Position numbers and translations under genes: made by a program. A stretch of 64,000 bases of DNA from Arenicola marina (Eukaryota > Annelida > Polychaeta > Arenicolidae). This document shows positions 22,101-31,100 of this stretch, piece after piece. Each line of letters begins with the position of its first letter. Position 1 is the stretch's first letter. The DNA lies in contig OZ025248.1 of the NCBI GenBank assembly GCA_964019135.1, positions 34,651,670 through 34,715,669 on the forward strand, given 5' to 3'. The notes under the pieces were generated by a model that saw nothing but the letters and a program-made list of their open reading frames with translations, did no database searches and had not been told where the DNA came from.

Positions 22101-25100
22101 ATGCGATAATAATAATATTAATAACAGACCTTGTGTTTGTCGGAGTTGGTGTGTTCTGAGAAGATCGGAGCGGCCGTGAACCGACGGTAACCCACGTGGA
22201 ACACCAGGCGCTCCTTGGATTTGATTGGCTGAGAGCTGTTCACGTGACGCTTCAGGACGAAGTTAAGGACGGACATCTTGTGTTCGTGGGGCAGCAGGCC
22301 GAACGCCACGAGGGGGCGCCCCGGTCGCCACGACTCTACAGGAAAAAACCTTATTCCTTTAAAATATAGCGTAGATTACAATACTTATAGTACTTTATGC
22401 GTCCCGTTTTATATGGCTATTCCCTGGAACCAACTCAGTAACTAATAAAAAATAGGACGAACCATATTTTTGCTAAGCAGTGTTTACAATGTATGTTTGT
22501 GCAAAAAAGTAATTTGCTTATAGCCTATATACATGTACATGGCAATTGCTCCGGATCCTTTGCGCTGGTTCATAATATAGTTCATCAGAAGGCATCGTTT
22601 TGGAGCTGAGCACTGTTTACCATATATATTTTATTACTGGTAAGTAATTCGGTTTTAGTCGAGCAGTGTCGAAGGCATCACATTCGCACAACACGGTGAC
22701 TCTGTCATGCCTGGTAACATATAATCAATCATGTGCTTTCATATCTATCATTTCCAGCAGAAATGAAGCATTCATGTCATTACTAATTTAGTGGTGTAAG
22801 CTTCTATATCGTATGTGGCTTGATGAGTGGATAGCTGGTTGTCCGTGCCCACTACCAGCTCATCATTAGTATCCCGGCATAACGCCGTTATGGAGCAACA
22901 AGGACTCGCCCTAACAAATGGTTGGTTGGTTGTATATTCAGGGTGCTTTAACCATTTTTGGTCATATCGTGTCAATGAGAGAAGGAAGGGAGAGTGGAGC
23001 CATGTCCTCTTTGCGAAGATGGACATGCACACAGACATGGCCACAGCGGGGCCCGAACCATCGACCCACGTGTCGTTAGGCTCTCAGGTGGCCAGAGCAC
23101 TCAATGCGAGCGCTCTAACACACTGAGCTATCGGGCCGGCCGCGTCTCGTGCATGGACCCCGCCTGAGGGGAGATATGTGATGCACCCCCCCACCTACCC
23201 ACCCACCATCTAGACACATTTTCGAATAGCATTTTCATACCAAAGAAAAATTTCTTAGTAAATGTTCTTATCTTTTTTTATTGCTACATTTGAAATATAC
23301 CGTTCCAGATACCCAGGCGACATCTATCGTCAAAAATAGACACTGCGTGTTACGGGTTAGAAAACATATTCTCGCATGCGTTTTCCATGCAAGCCTATTC
23401 GGGTGCCCGGCTTCAACGTTTCTTTTGCCAGGGATAGATTGGCTCCATGGCATTGTTACTCACAGAACAAACAAACAGGATGTCTCTATAAACTTTCCTG
23501 TAAGCATTACATTATATAATGCAAGAACAGCTTATATTTCACTAGATTAAGAACAGTTTAACAGTTTTATCTGTTAGACTTCCCGTTCGACATTACTGGT
23601 TGCTACGCAACAAGGCTCGAGCCACTACTGTAACAGTGCACTTAGATTTGCATTGACAAGACAGTGACAGCGACGGTCCATTTCATCGCTTTATAACAAG
23701 TTGTAATCGGCACACATCGGGTACCAAGTTATGTATTCTGTACAATATATATTCTTTAATTAGATTTTTAATATATCTGGACAAAATAGACGCCAGAACG
23801 ATCATTATTTCCGAACATCAGCAAACCGGGAATATGGCCGCTTTCCTGCCACGCGCAGCGTTGTGACAGTCATTACGTTCGCCGGTTGGCATTAATATCA
23901 GCTGTTTTCTCTGCTTTTATGCTTCCATCTCGTTTTTAAAATGATATTATTTGATAGTCAAGATATTTATCTGTACTAAGTGTGTTTTTGTTTTTAGAAA
24001 ACACCCTGTTAACTGATAAACTGTTGATAATTATGCAGCTGTAAGTCAGTACTCGCTTTTTACATGCTATGCAGCCCAGAGCGAGCTAGAGTTCACCCGA
24101 AACACGCGCCTGCCAGAATTTCCCCTGGAACGGTCTATTGCTGAACTTTACCCAGCCTTAAAATCAGACGTTAATGTCGTGACAGTCTGAAGGATCGACA
24201 CTATTTGGCAACCTTGATTAACGCCCCCACGTTTTTTAACGAGACATGATACCGAGATCACCCCAAGGTTAGGTATAAAATCATCCATTATCAATGAAAA
24301 AGTGATAGCAAGTTGGAATGTGGAACACGACACCAACCAGCCACACTCATTGTCCGATCTCTTGTTAAGAGTTGGTCACACAATGAGCGACCAATCCCCA
24401 CACCGGGCCGACCCGACCACAGCCCCTGGAGACCCCGGCATTAGTCCTGCGTACGGTGGGAGTGTCTGCTGCGCTGACTTACCAATCACCTCCTTCGGTA
24501 CGTTGGCGATGTGGACCGTCACGAACCAGCCGGGCTGAAACCGATAAAACATAGGTAAGAGGCTCGGTGTCCGGTTACCATGGCGGCGACCGTGGGCGTT
24601 GGCTAGGCGACGCGCCATGTGGTCACAACGCAACATGAAATATAATGTCAAAAACCCTAAAATAAATCATTATTTCCTGGGCATGTCATGGAACCTTTTC
24701 ACACGCTGCAACACGCCTTTCACACGGTGTACCCTCTGTGTGAGACACATAGAGACAGCACGTGTACATCACGCATAGAGCGGGGAGTCCGGGAGGCCGT
24801 TTTGTACCGGAGACACTCCTCAAACGTCAGTCCACAGGAGAGATCTGTGACTTAATGTACCGGCGAGCAATATTTTGACCAGGTAACTCCGTGACGTCAC
24901 GGCGGAGAGTCAAGGTCGTGGATCCTCTGCCGTGACGAAGGAGAACGAAGAAGAACAGGACAAAAAAGCCAACATATAGCGGATAGAAAATACGAAGAAA
25001 ATTGTAAAAAAAAAAATTGTTTTTTTTTTACATATAAGCTTAGATCTATCGGGATGTACTGAACTAGATTCTGAGATCGGGATGTACTAAACTAGATCCT

Positions 25101-28100
25101 GAGATCGGGATGTACTGAATTAGATCCTGAGATCGGGATGTACTAAGCTAGATCCTGAGATCGGGATGTACTGAATTAGATCCTGAGATCGGGATGTACT
25201 GAATTAGATCCTGAGATCGGGATGTACTGAACTAGATCTTGGAATGGAATGTTGGTGTTTTAGGCCACTTTTGTGCACATACAGGCTAAATTGGGCCAAG
25301 GAACCTCCCGAGACGATGAAGGATGAAAGAATGAAACATGCCCCAGATTAGGTGCCCGAGCCCGGATTCGAACCCAGGACCTATTGATCTGCGGTCTAGT
25401 GCGCTAACCACTACACCAGGGAGGCCCCCTGAACTAGATCTTGAGATCGGGATGTACTAAACTAGATCCTGAGATCGGGATGTACTGAACTAGAACCTGA
25501 GATCGGGATGTACTGAACTAGATCCTGAGATCGGGATGTACTGAATTAGATCCTGAGATCGGGATCCATTGAACTAGATCCTGAGATCGGGATGTACCGA
25601 ACTAGACCCTGAGATCGGGATGTACTGAACTTGATCCTGAGCTCGGGATGTACTGAACTAGATCCTGAGATCGGGATGTACTGAACTAGATCCTGAGATC
25701 GGGATCCATTGAACTAGATTCTGAGATCGGGATGTACTGAACTAGATTCTGAGATCGGGATGTACTCAACTAGATCCTGAGATCGGGATGTACTGAACTA
25801 GATCCTGAGATCGGGATGTACTGAACTAGATCCTGAAATCGGGATCCATTGAACTAGATCCTGAGATTGGGATGTACTGAACTAGATCTTGAGATCGGGA
25901 TGTACTGAACTAGATCCTGAAATCGGGATCCATTGAACTAGATCCTGAAATCGGGATCCATTGAACTAGATCCTGAGATCGGGATGTACTGAACTAGATC
26001 CTGAGATCGGGATGTACTGAACTAGATCCTGATATCGGGATCCATTGAACTAGATTCTGAGATCGGGATGTACTGAACTAGATTCTGAGATCGGGATGTA
26101 CTGAACTAGATTCTGAGATCGGGATGTACCGAACTAGATCCTGAGATCGGGATGTACTGAACTAGATCCTGAGATCGGGATGTACTGAACTAGATCCTGA
26201 GATCGGGATGCATTGAACTAGATCCTGAGATCGTACTAACCATGGCGCCGTTGTCGTTTTCAGACGCCAGAACGCGTTTCTTCGTTCGCCGGAAGTTCTC
26301 AAACTGGAAGATTCTGGAGTAATCCAGCGGCAGGTTCTCCTTGGGGTCCCACGGGGAAGTGCGGAAACTCTTCAGACCCCGGTACCTGCAAGTCAAAGGT
26401 CAAGGGCAAAATTCAAGAGCTAGTCATTAGCCTGGGTTGGCATGTGGAGGACGACTTAACCAAATGAAATGAATTGGTGTTTTAGGCCGCTTTTGGTAAC
26501 ACAAGCGTTAGAGTAGAAAGGAGCCACATGTCCGGGGTGACTGCCTTACTCATTCTAACAGAGTGTGTCGGAGTGTGTCACCCACGGTCCTCCACAGCCC
26601 AGGCCAGGGGCAATCACGGCCAGGGGCAATCACGGTCAGGGGCAATCAGGGCCTGAGGCAATCACGGCCAGGGGCAATCCCGGCCAGGGGCAATCACGGC
26701 CAGGGGCAATCAGGGCCTGGGGCAATCACGGCCAGGGGCAATCCCGGCCAGGGGCAATCCCGGCCAGGGGCAATCACGGCCAGGGGCAATCAGGGCATGG
26801 GGCAATCACGGCCAGGGGCAATCCCGGCCAGGGCCAATCACAGCTTGGGGCAATCACGACCAGGGGCAATCACAGCTTGGGGCAATCACGACCAGGGGCA
26901 ATCACGGCCAGGGCCAGAGGCAATCACGGCCAGGGGCAATCCCGGCCAGAGCCAGGGGCAATCACGGCCTGGGGCAATCACGGCCAGGGGCAATCACGGC
27001 CAGGGGACCGTGTGGACAAGAGTTACGAGATCGTAATCCATCGTTTAGATGCTAATTTAACGAATGATCGTAAATTTACGAGCAACAAAAATAAGCGTTA
27101 GATTGCAGCGACTGTTATCGTGCGGCCATCTGCGTGCAAGTTTATTCCAGCCAATTAAAACCAATAGTATCTCTTTTCTCTTTGGTCGGGCAATCAGTTA
27201 GGCTTTTTACAAACGCAATGTGCGATATTTAGTCAAGAGAGAGGAAAGGGCAGAGAGACAAGAAAAGGCAGAACAACAGTAAAAGAAAGAGAAAGAAAAA
27301 CAAAGAAATAGAAAGAGCACGGAGACAGGTAGATAATCAGAGGTGGGGGGGGGGGAGGGGGCAGAGAAAGTCGTACAAATGAGAGGGTGAAACAGAGGGA
27401 GAGGAAGAAAAGGGGGCGGCAGATGCAGAGAGAGAGAGAGAGAGGGAGAGATCGAAAGAGAGAGAAAGAGAGATTTAGAGGGAGCGGCAAAGAGTGAGTT
27501 AGAAAAAGCGGCAAAGAGACAGATTTAGAGGGAGCGGCCAAGAGACAGACATTTAGAGGGAGCGGCAAAGACACAGAGATTTAGAGGGAGCGGCCAAGAG
27601 AGATTTAGAGGGAGCAGCAAAGAAAGAGATTTAGAGGGAGCGGCAAAGAGAGAGATTTAGAGGGAGCGGCAAAGAGAGATTTAGAGGGAACGGCAAAGAG
27701 AGATATTTAGAGGGAGCGGCAAAGAGACAGAGATTTAGAGGGAGCGGCCAAGAGACAGCGATTTAGAGGGAGCGGCCAAGAGACAGAGATTTAGAGGCAA
27801 CGGCAAAGAGACAGAGATTTAGAGGGAGCGACCAAGAGAAATTTAGAGAGAGCGGCAAAGAGACAGAGATTTAGAGGGAGCGGCAAAGAGACAGAGATTT
27901 AGAGGGAGCGGCAAAGAGAGAGATTTAGAGGGAGCGGCAAAGACAGAGATTTAGAGGGAGCGGCAAAGAGAGAGATTTAGAGGGAACGGCAAAGAGAGAG
28001 ATTTAGAGGGAACGGCAAAGAGACAGAGATTTAGAGGGAGTGGCAAAGAGACAGAGATTTAGAGGGAGCGGCAAAGAGACAGAGATTTAGAGGGAGCGGC

Positions 28101-31100
28101 AAAGAGGCAGAGATTTAGAGGGAGCGGCAAAGAGAGAGATTTAGAGGGAGCGGCAAAGAGAGAGATTTAGAGGGAGCGGCAAAGAGAGATTTAGAGGGAA
28201 CGGCAAAGAGAGAGACTTAGAGGGAACGGCAAAGAGACAGAGATTTAGAGGGAGCGGCAAAGAGACAGAGATTTAGAGGGAGCGGCAAAGAGACAGAGAT
28301 TTAGAGGGAGCGGCAAAGAGAAAGATTTAGAGGGAGCGGCAAAGAGAGAGATTTAGAGGGAGCGGCAAAGAGAGATTTAGAGGGAACGGCAAAGAGAGAG
28401 ATTTAGAGGGAGCGGCAAAAAGACAGAGATTGAGAGGGAGCGGCAAAGAGACAGAGATTTAGAGGGAGCGGCCAAGAGACAGAGATTAGAGGGAGCGGCA
28501 AAGACACAGAGATTTAGAGGGAGCGGCCAAGAGACAGAGATTTAGAGGGAGCGGCCAAGAGACAGAGATTTAGTGGGAGCGGCCAAGAGACAGAGATTTA
28601 GAGAGAGCGGCCAAGAGACAGAGATTTAGAGAGAGCGGCCAAGAGACAGAGATTTAGAGGGAACGGCAAAGTGAGAGATTTAGAGGGAGCGGCAAAGAGA
28701 CAGAGATTTACAGGGAACGGCAAAGAGCGAGAGATAATGAGGGATAGCCAATGTGTCGGCAAGAAGTAGAGGCAGAGATTCCGAGATGAAGTATGTGGGA
28801 GGTGGGGTGGGTGTGGGGGGGGGGGGGTTTCTTACTTCTGGAACCGGACTCGGGCCGGGGTGTCCATCGGGGTGTCCACCTCATCCGGGAACATCTGCTC
28901 CTGACGGGCCGCCTTTATCTTCTCCAGCCTGGGGGTGACAATCACGAGGGTGAGGGGCTGTGGGGGTACCATCCCTACCCCCACGGCAGCCCCCACGGCC
29001 CCCTCCCCCCACACCACTCACCGCCCCCCCCCCCACAGCCCTCACCGCCTCCCACACCCCCACCCCTCACCGCCCCTTCTTACCCCCCTCACCGACCCTC
29101 TCCGACCCCCTCATCGCCCTCACCGCGCCCCACCCTCACCCCCACCCCCTACCGCCCCCTCCTCCCTCCCTCACGCAGTGCCGGGATTAACAGGCTGCCG
29201 GGTGTTCTCCGGCCTGGATAGATATTTCCACACGGCGTCCCGGCCACCCCCCCCCCACCCCCTCCAGCTCCGTCCCCCACTACCCCCTCCACCTCCCCCC
29301 CCACACCCTCCCCCCTCTCGCCCCTGTCTAAGGTCTGTTTGTATATACCTCGTCTGGGAGTTATCTCAAGCAACGCGTTTTCAAAGAACTCAACTGTCCA
29401 GAGAATACGTCCCGTAGTTTGATATCTGTCCCTTTGTACGGCCATGAGGCAGGCCTAGTATAGGGGGGAGGGGGGGGGGAGGCAAGGGGGGGTCGTGTTC
29501 CCAGATCACGAAAAATAAATTTCTTTATTCTCAGGTCACGATGAAGTAAAAGCAGAACTCTCCGCATGCAATGGAAGGGCGGATACGCGATACTAAATTG
29601 ACGATTTCCCGATTCACGGTTATTTAATATTAAAACTCCCAGTTCACGATAAATGAAAATCCTTGATCATGGCGGTCGGCTAATACCCCATCCCCAGTTC
29701 ACGAAGAATTATTTTCCTCATTCCCAGTTCACGGTGAAATGAAAAGCCCAAGCCCGAGGAACGCAAATACTCCTTGCCCCCCCCCCCCCCCCGCCCCCTC
29801 CTTCCACATGCAAATCTCCCTCTCCATAACAGCGAACAAGACCTGACCATTAAAAATCGAAAACCTGGCGTTTACAGTTACAATTACATGCACTAGTGAA
29901 GGTTAGCGTGCAACTTTAACCGCTAACATTCCAATACGTAGACGCTGGCTATTCGAGTTGGCATTTTGAGTTGAGAACAGCCGTATCACCGTCCCCCCCC
30001 CCCCCGCCTCCGACACACACACATGATTGACGTCACTACGTCATGTATGACGTCACAGGTACAGTAATTGACCAGGGATTGCGCATCCGGCGTTATCATT
30101 TCTTTAATAACAATATAATATTTATCGAAATGTATTTCCAACATAAATCCTAGGAAGCTCATCCAACAGCTTCACAGATGAACACACACAGCTGAGGAGC
30201 TGTTAAACGAGGTTCAGTACGTGCGCGCTCGTTGGCCCGCAGCTCCTTTAACCATATAGAGGGCAGGGGCAGAGACAGGGCTCTCCAGTTGTTAAAGACG
30301 ACACGGGTTGGACTCGAGCCTCGAGCGGTGCTAAATACCACGTCAGGCAGGGGAATAAACAAGGCGAACCGTCATTGCCGGGCGCTCTCGACCTCATTGT
30401 TACAGCCCAGGTACTGGTGTCTCATCGAGCCTCAACGCCCATTGAGGTGGCGGAGGGCGGGCCGGGCTAGTGGGAGGACGGAGGGAGGGCGGGGGCTGGG
30501 GCGGGGGGGGTCAGGGAGGGCGGGGGCTGGGGGGGGGGGTCAGGGAGGGCGGGGGCTGGGGGGGGGTGTAAGGCTAAAGCCCGGGAGGCCCCGGGGAAAC
30601 CATAGTCATGGCCCCTTACACGAGGAGAGCAGCCACAGAGGTTCTCTGGGCTGTGATTTACGGTGTACCCACCCAGACAAACCTAAGACCGCGGCATTAT
30701 TACGTATGGGGCCCCGAGCGAAGTTCGCCAGCAACCGGGTGCGGTAACCCCGTTTGAGGAGGTCGGGGTGTGGTGGGTGGGTGGTGGTTGAGGGGACCTG
30801 AGAAAGAGGGGGGTGGGAGGGGGGGGGGGGGCGGGGTGTTTTGAGCCTGGTCGGTGGGTCGGAAAGGAGGGGTGTTCTGTACAGGGGAGGGGCCGGGTTC
30901 GGGGAGGGTTATGGAGGGGGAGGGTGAGGGGTCAGGAGACGTGTGGGGGAAGGTGGGGGGGCAGGGTGAAGGAGGAGGAAATCCAAGGGGACAGCGTGGG
31001 GGGGGGAGGTAACAAATGGAAACAAATGGATAATGGAAAGAAAGCGAGGCAAGGACAGAACCGGAAGAATCGGACAAAACAACCCTTTAAAAAGCGAAAA

